From Sapria himalayana (lineage: Eukaryota; Streptophyta; Magnoliopsida; Malpighiales; Rafflesiaceae): a stretch of DNA of 64,000 bases. The position numbers and the translations under genes are program-made. Below the pieces are notes generated by a model. That model ran no database searches, was not told the origin of the DNA, and saw only the letters and a program-made list of their open reading frames with translations. The stretch covers positions 1 to 64,000 of the forward strand of contig JAREIK010018569.1 of the NCBI GenBank assembly GCA_029783825.1. The letters run 5' to 3'. Below, piece after piece: positions 26,244-38,709 of the stretch; within the stretch, counting starts at the first letter, position 1; each line of letters opens with the position of its first letter.

Positions 26244-27650
26244 ATATCTATATATTGAATGTCTATCAATTTGCCTAACTATTTGTCTATCATATTATCT
26301 ATCATTTTTTAATTAATCTATCTATATATCTATCAATCTATCTATCAATTTTTCTAAAATTCTATCTATAAATCTCTCTCATTCTATCTATCAATCTATC
26401 TAACTATATGTCTATTAATCTTTCTATCTATCTATCTATTTATCACTCAATCTATCTGTCTATCTATTTATCTATCTATATATCTAACTATATATCTTTA
26501 TGTCTATCTTTTTGTCAATATATCTATCTATCTATTTGACTTTCTATATGTCTATCTATCTGTCTATTATCTGTCTTTCAATTAGCTCTCTATTTGTCTA
26601 TCTATATGTCTACCTACCTACCTACCTATCTATCTGTATGTCTGTCTATCTATTTGTCTATCTATTAGTCAATCAATCTGTCTGTCTATCTATTTATCTA
26701 TATATTTATCTCTTTGTTTTTCTATCTGACTATCTATTTGTCTATCAATATGTCTATTAATTAATCATTATATTTGTCTAACCATCTAGCTTTCAATTTG
26801 TCTATCAATCTATCTAAAAATCTATCTTTAAATCTGGCTATCAATATGGCTTTCAAATGGTCTATCAAATTGTTTATCAATCTATCTATCAATATGTCTA
26901 TCATTTTATTTATTTAGATGTCATTCTATTTATCTATCTATCTGTCTTATTATATATCTATCATTTATCTATCTATACGTCTATCTATTTCTCTTTCTAT
27001 CTATCTATCTAACAATCTAAATACCAATTTATATATCTATCTATCTATATGTCTATATAGCTATTTGTATATCTATATTTCTATCTATCTTCTTTCTCTA
27101 TGAGTCACTCTATCTCCCTATCTTTCTATCTTTCAATTTGTCTATCTATCAATCTTTCTTTCTACCTATCTTTTAGTCTATATACATATCAATCAATCTA
27201 TCTATCTAGGTGTATATCAATCTGTCTATCTATCTTTCTATCTATTTATCTATCTATCTGTCTTCCTATCTATTATCTATCTATCTATTAATTTGTCTAT
27301 CAAATAATCTATGTATTATCTATCAATCAATCAATCAAACTTACTATCTATTTATCAATCTTTCTTTCTATTAATCTATATGTCTGTCTATATGTCTATC
27401 TATTTGTCTATCTATTTCTTTTTCTATATGTCAATCAATCAATCTATATATCTATCTATAAATTTATCTATCAATATGTCTTTTAATATACCTATCAAAC
27501 TTTCTATTAATCTAATTATAAATCTATCTATCAATCTATCTCGCTATCTATATTTTTATCTTTCTATCTATATCCCTATTTATCTATCTATCTATTTTTC
27601 AATCTATCGATCTATCTATCTAATTATCTCTCTATATGTCTATTAATCTA

Positions 27651-27651
<1 letters not shown>

Positions 27652-27689
<38 letters not shown>
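27652..27689. repeat. (TA)n run
   Basis: About 19 TA units inside the satellite. Confidence 0.9.
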
Positions 27690-27691
<2 letters not shown>

Positions 27692-28208
27692 ATTTATCTA
27701 TCTTTATATCTATCTATCTATCTCTTTATCAATATATTTATCAATCAATCCATCTATATGTCTATTAATATGTCTATCAATAAGTTTATAAAACTATCTA
27801 TCTATCTAATGTCTATATATCTATTTCCTTGTCTATTTCTCTATCTATCTATCTATAAGTTTTATTTCCTATATTATTGTCTATTTGTCAATTTGTCTAG
27901 TTGTCTGTCTATGTACCTGACTATCTTTTTTTGACAATTTGTCTACCTTACTAACTGTATGCCTCACTACTTATCTATCTGTCTATCTATCCTTCTATTA
28001 GTCTATCTATTTTCTTTCTAACTTTCTACCTATCTATCTATAGAATTTGTATATCTATATGTCTTTCTATCTTTATATATAACTATCTATCATTCTATCT
28101 ATCTGTCTATCCATCTATTTATCTATATATGTATATATTTGTGTATCTATCTTAGTAATCAGTCTATTAATTAATCATTCTATCAGTTTATCTTTTAATC
28201 TATCTGTT

Positions 28209-28251
<43 letters not shown>

Positions 28252-31200
28252 ATATCTGTATGTCTTTATATCTATCAATATATCCATCTATCTATATGTC
28301 AATCTATCTGTATATCTATCTTACTATCTATATGTCTATCATTCTATATATCTTATTATCTATATGTTTATTTATCTATCTATCTATATTAGTATCTTTA
28401 TGTATATCTATCAATCGATCTATCTATCTATTTGTCTGTCTTTCTATCTATCTATTTATTAGTCTATCTATCTTTCTATCTATTTGTCTATATATATGTC
28501 AATCTATTTATCAATCTTTCTATCTATCTATTAGTCTTTATTTATGTCTATCTAACTGTTAATCTATTTGTCGCTTTATCTATATATCTAGGTATCAATC
28601 TATCTATCTAATTTTCTATCTATCTATCTATTTGTCTATCTATTAATCAATCAATCTATCTCTCTATCTATATATCTATATGTCTATAAATCTTTCTAAC
28701 TATCTATCTATATAATTATATGACTATCTATCTATTTATTTACGTGTCTATCTATTTATCTAAATATATATTTATCTATCTATCGGTTTGTCTATATTTA
28801 TGTCTATAATTATGATTATTTTTCTACAAATCTATCTATATATCTTTTTATCTATGTTTTTGTCTATCTATCTATCTATATATCTATTTATATGTCTATC
28901 TATCTATCTATATGTTAATCAATCTGTCTTTCTATCTATCTATTTGTCTATATTTCTATTTATCTATTTGTCTATCTATCTATCTATTTTCTATATATCT
29001 ATCTATTTGTCTATCTATCTGTCTATGCATCTATCATTCTTCTATTTATTTGTCTATCTATATATCTTTGTATTTATTTATCTATTTGTCTATATATATA
29101 TATGTGTATCTATCAAAGAACCTATTTGAGTATAATCTCTATATCTATATATCGATTTATCTGTATATCTATCTATCTCTCATATAATATATTAATATAT
29201 TTATCAATCTGCATATCAATATGTCTATCAATTTTTCTATAAAATTTTCCATCAATTTATCTATCAAACTGTCTATCTATCTATATATTTTTATTTATCT
29301 ATTTTTCTATATATATATATATATATCTTACTATATTCTATGTATCTATCTATTTTTCTATCAATGTGCTACCAAATTATCTATCTATCTATATATATGT
29401 ATGTATGTCTGTCTGTCTATCTGTTTGTCTATTTGTATGTCAATATGTTTGTTTATCACTTTCCCTATTTGACTATTCATTTATTTGTCCATCTTTTTAT
29501 TTGTCTATTAATCAGTCTATCTGGTTATTTGTTTATCTATCTATCTATCTATATATCTATCTATCTATCTATATATATATCTATCTATCTATCTAATTGT
29601 AAAATAATCTTTTTATCTATCTATATATATGTCCATGTATCTTTCTATCTATCTATCTATTTATATATTTATTTTCTATCTATCTATATAACTATCTTTT
29701 GGTTTATCTCTCTATCTATCTACCTATCTATCTATTTTCCTATTTATCTATCTTTCTTTATTTCTATTTGTTTGTCTTTTTATATTTATATCTGCTAGTC
29801 TATCTATCTATCTATCTCTCTATCTATCTATATGTCTATCTATCTGTTAATATATCTTTCTATCCATTAGTCTATCAATATGTCTATCTATCTATCTATA
29901 TGTCTGTCTGTCTATCTATCTATTTATCAATCTGTCAATTTATCTACACGTCGATCTATCTGTTTGTCTATCGATCCGTCTATCTATCTATCTATTTGTC
30001 TTTTGATCTATCTATCTATTTGTCTATTTATATGTATATCAATCTATCTATCTATTTATCTATCAATCTGTCTATGTATCTATCTATCTATCTATCGATC
30101 TATTTTTAAAACTATATATCAATATATCTATAAATTTGTCTATCTATCTATGTATCTTTCTATATATCTTTTTATCTTTCTAACTTTTTATCTATCAATC
30201 TATCTATCTTTCTTTTTCAAATTAATTATCTATCTATCTGTATATATATTTGTATTTCTATATGTCTATCTATTTGTCTATAAATATTTCTACTAAACTG
30301 TCTATCTATCAATGATACAATCCATCTGTTTATATATTTATTTATATTTTTTTCTAATTGTCTATCTATCTATATGTTTATCTATCTATCTATATATGTA
30401 TATATCTGTCTTTATATTTATCTTTTTATCTAACTATTTATCTGTCTGTCTATCTATCTATTTAAGTCCTTATCTATCTGTATATCTATATATCTATCTA
30501 TATATCTATCTAGATATTTGTCTTTCTATCTATCTTACTTGTTGTCTATTTAATTGTTTATAGATTTGTCTATCTTTCTATCTATCTATCACTCTATCTA
30601 TATATCTATCTATTTATAAAACTCTCTGTCTATCTACAAATCTGTCTATCTATCTTTATTTCTATCTATGTATCTATCTAAGAATTTAATGTCAATATAT
30701 CAATCTATATGTTTGTCAATTTATTTTTTTATCTATATGTCTATCTATCTGTCAATCAAAAAATCTATCTATCTTTCTATCTATTTATCTATCTATCTAT
30801 TAATCTATTTATCTATCTATTTGTCTATCTATCTAGTTAATTATCTTTTTATCTATTTATATATCATCAATCTATGTATCTATCTATCTATCTGTCTATC
30901 TATCATTCTATCTTTCAATCTAAAAATCTAATTATCTATTTGTCTCTCTATATGTCTATCTATCTATCTATCAATTTATCTATCTATTTATATGTTATTT
31001 ATCTTTTTTTCAATCTATCTAATAATATGACTATCTATGTATCTATCAATCTATTTATTAATTTGTATAAAAATCTGTTTATCAATCTTTCTATCAATCT
31101 TTCTATAAATCTATCCATCAATTTGTCTATTAATCTATCTAACATTCTTTGTATCAATCAATCAATCTATTTGTCTGTTTATCTATCTATCTATTGCTAA

Positions 31201-31845
31201 ATCTTTCTATTAATTGATCTATCTATCTATTTTTTTATCCATGTATCTATTTCTCTATCTATTTTTCAATATATAATCTATCTATCTATCTATCTGACTA
31301 TCTATCTTTTTATATATCTATCTATCTTTCTTTCTTTCTATCTATCATTCTATTTATCTTTATATTTATCTTTTAGTCTATCTATTTATCTATCTAGCTA
31401 TCTATGTATCATTCTCTCTATCTATCAATCTATATGTGTTCAATTTTTCTCTCTTTATCTATCTTTTTTTCTATCTAGATGTCTATCTATTTTTTCTATC
31501 TATCTCTTTTTCTATCTATTTATCTATCTTTCTATCTGTCTATAAATATGATATATATCTAAATCTATTTATCTGTCTGACCACTGTCTATCTATCTATC
31601 AGTTTGTGTATCTTTCTATCTATCTATCTTTATAATAATGAATCTATCTATCAATATCTCTATCTTTCTATCTATCCATCTATCTTTATCTCGATATATT
31701 TATTTATTTATCTATTTTTCTATATATCTATTTGTGTATCAATCTATGTTACAATCTTTCAATTAATGTTTTTATCAGTCAATGTATCTTCTTGTCTATC
31801 TATTAGTCTATCTATATATCTATCTATCTATCTATTTATCTATTT

Positions 31846-31879
<34 letters not shown>

Positions 31880-34654
31880 ATCTATCTATCTTATTATGAA
31901 TCTATTTGTCAAAATGTTTATCTATCAAACAATCTATCTATCTATCTGTCTGTTTGTCTATCTATGTGTTTAAACATTTGTCATTTTTTCTATCTATTTG
32001 TTTGTTTGTCTATCTGTATGTCTGTTTTCATTAAATCTGGTTATTAGTTTTTTATTTGTCTATTTATCTATCTGTCTATCTTTCTACTTTTGACTATCTA
32101 CTTACCTAATTAGCTTTCCATCTATCCATCTATCTGTCTATCTTTTTGTATATCTAGATATTTATTATTATATCTATTTATCTATCTATTTATCTATCTA
32201 GCTATCTATTTATCTATCTATCTATGTATCTATCTTATAATATGTCTTCCTATTTGTCTATCTATATGTATATTTATTTGTCTATCTATCTGTCTATCTT
32301 TGTAACTAACAATTAATATATCGATCTATCTATCAATTTGTCCATCAATCAATCAATCAATCTATTTATCAATCTGTCTATCAATCAATCTATCAATTTG
32401 TCTATCAATCATTTAAAAAATCTATATATTTGTCTATCTATCTATCTATATATGTCTATTTATTTATCTATATATTTGTCTATCTATCTATCTATCTATT
32501 TATTTATCTATATGTATATCTATATGTATAACTATATATCTATCTTTTTATAATTCTATCTAACTATCTATTTATCTATCTGTCTATATATCTATATGTC
32601 TGTCTATCTTTCTTTCTTTCTTTCAGTCATATTGTTTACATATATATATATATGTCTATCTATCTATTTATCTAAGTATTTATCTTTTTATATCTATATC
32701 TATTTATCTATCTATGTGTCTATCCTTCTATCTATCTATCTATCCAATTTTATATCATTATGTCTATCAATTTTTCTATACTTGTGTTTATCGATTTGTC
32801 TATCAATCTTTATATCAATCTTTCTATCGATTTGCACATCAATCTATCTATCAATCTTTCTATTTATAAATCAAACAATCTATTAGTTTATCTTTATGTC
32901 TACCTATGTGCCTATATATATGTCTGTGTGTGTGTGTTTATCTATCTATAAAACTATCTATCTATCTATCTATCATTCTTTCTATCAAACTCTCTATCTA
33001 TTCGTATGTCTATCTATCTATCTATCTATTAGACTTGCTACTATCTGTCTAATAAATCTCTCTCTACCTAATTATCTATCTACCTGATTGTCTGTCTATA
33101 TATCTTTATCTCTATGTGCCTATGTGCTTATCTATTTGTCTATCTATTTGCCTATCTATTTGTCTATCTATCTATCTATATGTCCTATTTGTCATCTATC
33201 AGTGTATCTATCTGTCTATCTTTTTGTCTATCTATCTATCTATCTGCCTATCTATCTATTTATCAATCAGTCTATCTATCTGTCTATCTATCTATCTATC
33301 TGCCTATCTATCTATCTATCTATCTATCTATCTGTCTATCTGTATATCTTTCTATCTATCAATCTTTCTATCTATCTATTTATTTATCTATCATATTATT
33401 TGTATATATATCTATTTATCTATTAATCTATTTATCTATTTATCTATCTATATTTTTATTTGTCTTTCTATTTGTCAAATTTTTTATCTATCTATCTATC
33501 TTTTTTTCATTCATTCTTTCTATCTTTCTTTCTGTCCATCTTTCTATCTATCAATTTTTCTATAAATCTATCTTTCAATTAGATTATCAATATGTCTATT
33601 AATCAAATTATAAAACTATCTATCAATCTTTATATCAATCAATCTATCATTCTTTCTATCAATCTTTCTATGTATCTATCAATTAATCTACATATCTATC
33701 TATTTATATATCTATCTTGTTGTCAATCTATATGTCTATCTATCTCTCTATCTATATATATATCTTTCTTAATATCTATTTATGTATTTATCTATCTGTC
33801 TGTCTGATTATCTATCTGTCATTCTATATATCTTTCTATCTGTCTTTCTATTTGTCTCTCAATCTCTCAATCTCTCTATCAAACTATATATCTATCTATC
33901 TGTCTATCTGCCTATTTGACTATCTGTCAATTTATCTGTCTGCCTGTCTATTTGTTTGTCTCTCTGGCTACTGTCTATCTACCCGGCTATCTATTTACTT
34001 GATTGTCTGTCTATCTGATTATAAGTTTGTATATCTGTCTTTCTATCTATCTATCATTTGTCTATCTATTACTATATCTAATTGTCTATCTATCTTTTTA
34101 TCTATCTATCTATCTATCTATATATCTTTTATCCTATTTGTCTATCTATCTGTGTATCTATTTTTCTATATATATGTCTATCTATTTGATTCTCTATCTA
34201 TCTTTCTATCTATTTATTTATCTATATGTCTATCTATCTATCTATTTTTCTATCTATCTATTTATTTATTTATCTATTTATCTATTTGTCTATCTATCTA
34301 TCTATTTTTCTATCTATCTATCTATCTATCTGTCTATCTATCTATATGTCTATCTATCAATCTCTTTGTCTGTCTGTCTCTCTATTTGTCTATCTATCTA
34401 TCAATTTATCTGTCTATTTATTTATCTATCTTTCTGTCTATCTATCCTTTTATCTATCTAAATGTCAATCCATCTATCTATAATCTGCCTATTATCTGTT
34501 TATATATCTATCTATATGTCTATCAATTTGTCTATCAATATGTCATTCAAACTATTTTCCATTTGTCTACCAATTTGTATATCTATTTTTCTATCAATCT
34601 TTCTTTCAATCTATCTATGTATCTATTTATCAATCTGTCTATCTATCTATCTAT

Positions 34655-34960
34655 CACTATAAACAAAGCCCGAGTGGCTAGGTTAATTTCCTTAGCTATT
34701 ATAAGAAATTTAGTTGCTAAAATATAATAGCGATGGAGTTAATATGTAATTTATCCCAACCTAAAGTGTTCATCACAAAATATTAATGAAAAAAATATTT
34801 CCCTAGCAAATTTTTGAACAAAGAAAATTTACTAGCTAATTATATTTTTTCGTTGCTAATTTTTATCGTAATTAATAGTAATAATTAATATTTTTGACTG
34901 AATATATTTAGAAAATTCCCTAGCTAAATTTGTTAGGGAAAAATCCCTAGCTTTTTTTCA
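34655..34960 (+). repeat. element B left terminal and subterminal repeats (type 2 end)
   Basis: CACTA terminus followed by TAGCGATGGAGTTAA, CAACCTAAAGTGTTCATCAC, TTCCCTAGC and TTAGGGAAAAATCCCTAGC. The order parallels the inverse of 45108 (TAACGATGGAAGC, AATCCAAAGTGCTCGTTGC). Confidence 0.8.
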
Positions 34961-36225
34961 TTCAAAACATATACTATATTAAATTGAATAAAAACAAAAA
35001 GTAAAAGCTATTCAACATTTATTCTAATACAATAGCTACATAGTTAAAACAAAAACATAACATAGGTTATATATTCATTAAAAACTAAAAAATCATCCTC
35101 ATTATTAGTTAGTGCATATGTGCTAGCCTCTCTTACGTTGTATCTCTATTGGAACATGGAATTCTATCTGTCACGTCAAGGCCACTAACTATGATTCCAT
35201 ATAGGATATCTAGTGTTGCATTGCATTCTTAATTCTTTCATCTCATCATTCACTTCTTTTATTTCCTATATTTCTTCCTTCTAAAGAATAATCTACTGAT
35301 CTTTCTCTTTCAGTTCTATCTCAATAAATATAAAACATTCATGTATTTCAATTACTTGACGTTCAACCACCTCATCCACCACTACTATGATAGAGGAACT
35401 AGAAGCACATTGCTAAAAAAAATAGCAACTACCTTTGAGCCGATGTCGTACACTCACTACTTCTTCTTACCTCCTATGGTCTCCAAATAGATATGATCAT
35501 ATTCAAATGGTTGAAGATCCATAGAACCCTCAACTAGGTGAGAATCAACTATCACACATACCTCCATTAGATCCTATGTTAAACATAAAAAAAAATACTA
35601 TGCTAGATATAAATAAAATAAATCAAATATTTTTCATTCCACACAACATTCCAAATTTATTATAGTATTCTAAAATTTTATTAATATAATAGATTCTTAT
35701 AGCAATCATCTGAGATTTTTTGTCAACAAATTGCCCATCCACTTTCTTCACATGCATCTTTCTGAAAATCTTATAAAAAGTAGGATCTCAACCCAATTCT
35801 CCAGCCTAAAGTATGTATTTTTTAAGTCAAAAAATAAATATGTTACAAAATCTTAGCTACAATTGTAAAACCATACAAAGATTTAAATTATTTGGACTAT
35901 TAGGCCAACTGTTAGATATATAAATGTTTTAAAGTTATAAATTGTACCAAATCTCGATAATGCTCAATGCTCGACTTTGACCCTCCTGTGTGGTAACTAG
36001 GGTTGTGCATGGGTCCTGGAGAACCCGAACTGAACCGAAAAACCGAACCGAAAATATCCAGAACCGAATATATCCGTTGAGCATTTTACTTTATCCGAAC
36101 TGAACTGGTGTGAAATTTTTAATGGAGCGGGTATGGAGAACATGAGTTCTCCAAACCGAGAACCGAACCGAACTGTCCCGAATTGCATTGAACCGAATAA
36201 CTGAAACCAGAATTGATAATTTACT

Positions 36226-36265
<40 letters not shown>

Positions 36266-36360
36266 AATAAAGTTTAAAATTAATTGTTATAAATAAAATT
36301 TAATATTATTTTGATAATTAATTATATAGGCAATTGAACAATTACTAATTGATCACTTAA

Positions 36361-36397
<37 letters not shown>

Positions 36398-36849
36398 CAT
36401 ATTTGTGTCATTGTGTGTATATAAATGTCTAATAATATAATAAAATTTTAATATTATAAATATAAGTTTTTATAGTAAAATTGCTAGTTATGATCCAATT
36501 ATTTTAATATGAATATTGAAATAAAACTTAAAAGGTTAATTTAATTAAAAATTTTAATATTATTATAGCTAATATTTAAACCTATAAACTTCAAGGTTAC
36601 GAAATACTAAATATCAAGGTTACTTAATTATTAAATTAAGTAAATACTTACTCTAAATAATTATAATCATATAATACTAATTTAGTGTTAAATAGATATA
36701 ATTTAGATTATTAAATATGGTGAAAAACTACATAGTTTTAACATAAAACGGCGTAGTTTTGATAAAACACAAAAACTACTTCGTTTTATATTAAACGACG
36801 TAGTTTTAATATCAAAAACTAAAGAACCTTAATCATTTAAGTCTATTTT

Positions 36850-36993
36850 GTGGACTGATTTGAACTGATTTCATTAGTTATTCATGGACTGATTTGGAAT
36901 GATTTATTTGGTTATTTATGGACTGATTTCATTGGTTATTTATGGAATGATTTTATTGGTTATTCATGGATTGATTTCATTGGTTATTCATGG
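36850..36993. repeat. minisatellite in the hAT element
   Basis: Five to six diverged copies of about 27 bp built on TGGACTGATTTCATTGGTTAT. Confidence 0.8.
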
Positions 36994-37062
36994 CCATTGA
37001 ATTTGTATATCGTGTATTAAATACTAGTTGAACCTGATTTCTGAATCTGATGTTAAAAATTG

Positions 37063-37131
37063 CAGGTTACTAGAGACATTTTGGCAATTCTCTGCGTTTG
37101 AAAATCCACCAGTTGCTGGTGAAGAGTCTTA
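37063..37131 (+). pseudogene. possible hAT transposase C-terminal scrap
   Basis: The frame reads VTRDILAI, resembling the (A)RD(I/V)LAIP motif of the hAT dimerisation domain. The rest does not match. Very short, so this is a weak call. Confidence 0.3.
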
Positions 37132-38709
37132 GATTATGCTAAGTGTGTTGAGACATCATTATACTGTTGTTAAATTTTTCTAATGTATAAATTTAGTTAT
37201 TGTGTGCAATATTGATTTATATTATATTTTTTGGTAGGAATATTGGTGTTTTTATATTACTAAGCAGGTTTGAATATTCAAAATTAATTTTAAATTAAGA
37301 GAGAAAGGTGTAGTAAATTAATTTGAGTTTTAATTTAATTCATATAAATTCTTAAAAAATTCTCCATTTCTCCAGTCCGAATTGATCCAAATTGATTTCT
37401 CCATTTGCTCCGTTTCTCCGCTCCGAATTGCTCCGAAAATTCGGAGCAATTAGGAGCGGAAAATTAATTATTCAGTTCGGTTCCGAAGAATTAGTTTTGA
37501 AATTCTCCGAAGTTTGATTCGCGTCCGGAGAATACTCATTCTCCGACTTGCTCCGAACCGTGCACAGCCCTAGTGGCAACACACTTCTCTACCTAGTCCA
37601 GCTACCTTAATCCATTAGTTTTTGCTGGCTAACTCTAATTTTTTTCTTCTAGCTCCTCCCAATACTTAAGCCATCTGGGATACTCATCCTCGTGTATAAA
37701 ATCAGGCCTATCTTTTAGAATCTTTAATTTATGAATAAAATCTGAGTATAGTTTAGCAGCTTTGCTCTCCCATTATGACTTTATCTGTCCATCAAATTGT
37801 GGTTCCCATGTACACTAATTCTATATATAGAAAATTCACAAAAAAACTATAATAATAACAAGGACATAATTCTTTTATTCTTGACTAATAACAAACATAA
37901 TAGTTAACTAATTAGATAATTAATTTGCAATGCGTTTGTTTCTTTTTTTTTACCTGAAAGATATAAAAGTCAGTCTCTTTTGTTGATTCAAAACCTTTCT
38001 TCCACGAGAATTCTTTGGAATCTACCATTTTTTTAAAGACTTTGTAATTATAGATGAACACCTGTGAAATGGAATAAAACTATAAAAATAAACAAATAAC
38101 ATTGAAAACAAGTAATTTATATCTATAAATAAAAACAACTAATAGGGCCGTCATAATATTTTATTAAAGTAATATTTACATATTACTTATACCTCTGATC
38201 CATAATCTCTTTTACTAACTTAGTACTGCCTGTAGAGAAAGCCACATCAATTGATAATGTTGATGGTGATGTAAATGGGGTAAAACTAATGGTGTAAAAT
38301 ATGGTGTAGATGATGGTGATGGATCAGAAGTGAGTGCAAGAAGGATAATGACTGGTGTCCTATCTGATAAAGGTGATGGTAAAGATGTCAATGATGGTGA
38401 TGGTGATTGTGATGTTGAAGTCTAGATAGGGTGGGTATTAGATGATACTGACTATACAATAGGACAAAATACTAGATGAATCTCATCCATGTGTGTGTCC
38501 ACGTCCACCTCCACAATGCCCACATCTTTTATGCACCATATACTATAGAAAATATAAAAAATATAGAACAAATAATAGAGATATAATAAAAACATAAATT
38601 GATATTGTATGATGAATAACCATGCATTTTAAAATAACACATACCAATGGATTGCAACAAAGTATAGAAAGTCTTAGAAACTATAATATTCTAATACAAT
38701 TATAATAGT

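Larger units (their letters stand above)
22801..34654 (+). repeat. degenerate TCTA satellite, middle block
   Basis: Same repeat, strand and variant set as the left block, starting with the CTC duplication of element A and ending with the TAT next to element B. TCAA-rich patches (for example 24640-24700, 27430-27530, 32338-32410) alternate with TCTG/TTTG-rich patches. More complex phrases built on CTACCTGACTATTTGTC recur (about 23733, 27917, 33990). No gene is present, although many frames stay open for 60-336 codons. Confidence 0.97.
35998..37572. mobile_element. hAT-type non-autonomous element
   Basis: The ends are TAGGGTTGTGCATGG and, inverted, TAGGGCTGTGCACGG, typical of plant hAT elements. 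The flanking 8-mers are GTGGTAAC (35990-35997) and GTGGCAAC (37573-37580), a target duplication with one transition. The terminal 170 bp on each side are rich in AACCGAA or TTCGGAG repeats. Removing the element and one 8-mer restores continuity with element A (GACCCTC..GTGTGG, then CTACCTAGTC), so it entered a TNPA intron. Inside are a (TG)n/(TA)n run (36361-36398), a palindromic ACGGCGTAGTTTT / AAACGACGTAGTTTT pair and a minisatellite. Confidence 0.88.
35110..38430 (-). pseudogene. tnpA: CACTA TNPA-like protein (Transposase_24), split by a hAT insertion
   Basis: Read leftward. A Ser/Pro/Thr-rich N-terminal region (38200-38430, SPSPSLTSLPSPLSDRTP, seen on the + strand as GATGGT repeats) is followed by the family block QIKS.WESKAAKLYSDFI..L and KPDFIHED-like DFIHEDEYPRWLKYWEEL (about 37620-37790). 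The hAT element at 35998-37572 then interrupts an intron, and the C-terminal exons (PIYLE-like block, VYDIGSK-like block, coiled coil) lie at about 35110-35600. Numerous stops. The 3' half aligns with 14545-15540 of element A. Its stop region lies only about 450 bp from the type 2 end, the compact arrangement expected of the original element, whereas in A about 7 kb of extra DNA sits there. Confidence 0.78.

Noticed and set aside
33717..34727. 336-codon open frame and dozens of other LSIYL-type frames in the TCTA blocks
   Set aside because: They follow directly from a four-base repeat read in threes, in several overlapping frames at once, with no non-repeat domain. The longest one simply runs on into the element B terminus.
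35997..36188. 63-codon - strand frame at the hAT left end
   Set aside because: It lies in the terminal AACCGAA-type repeats of the element and reads as repetitive Phe/Gly/Arg.
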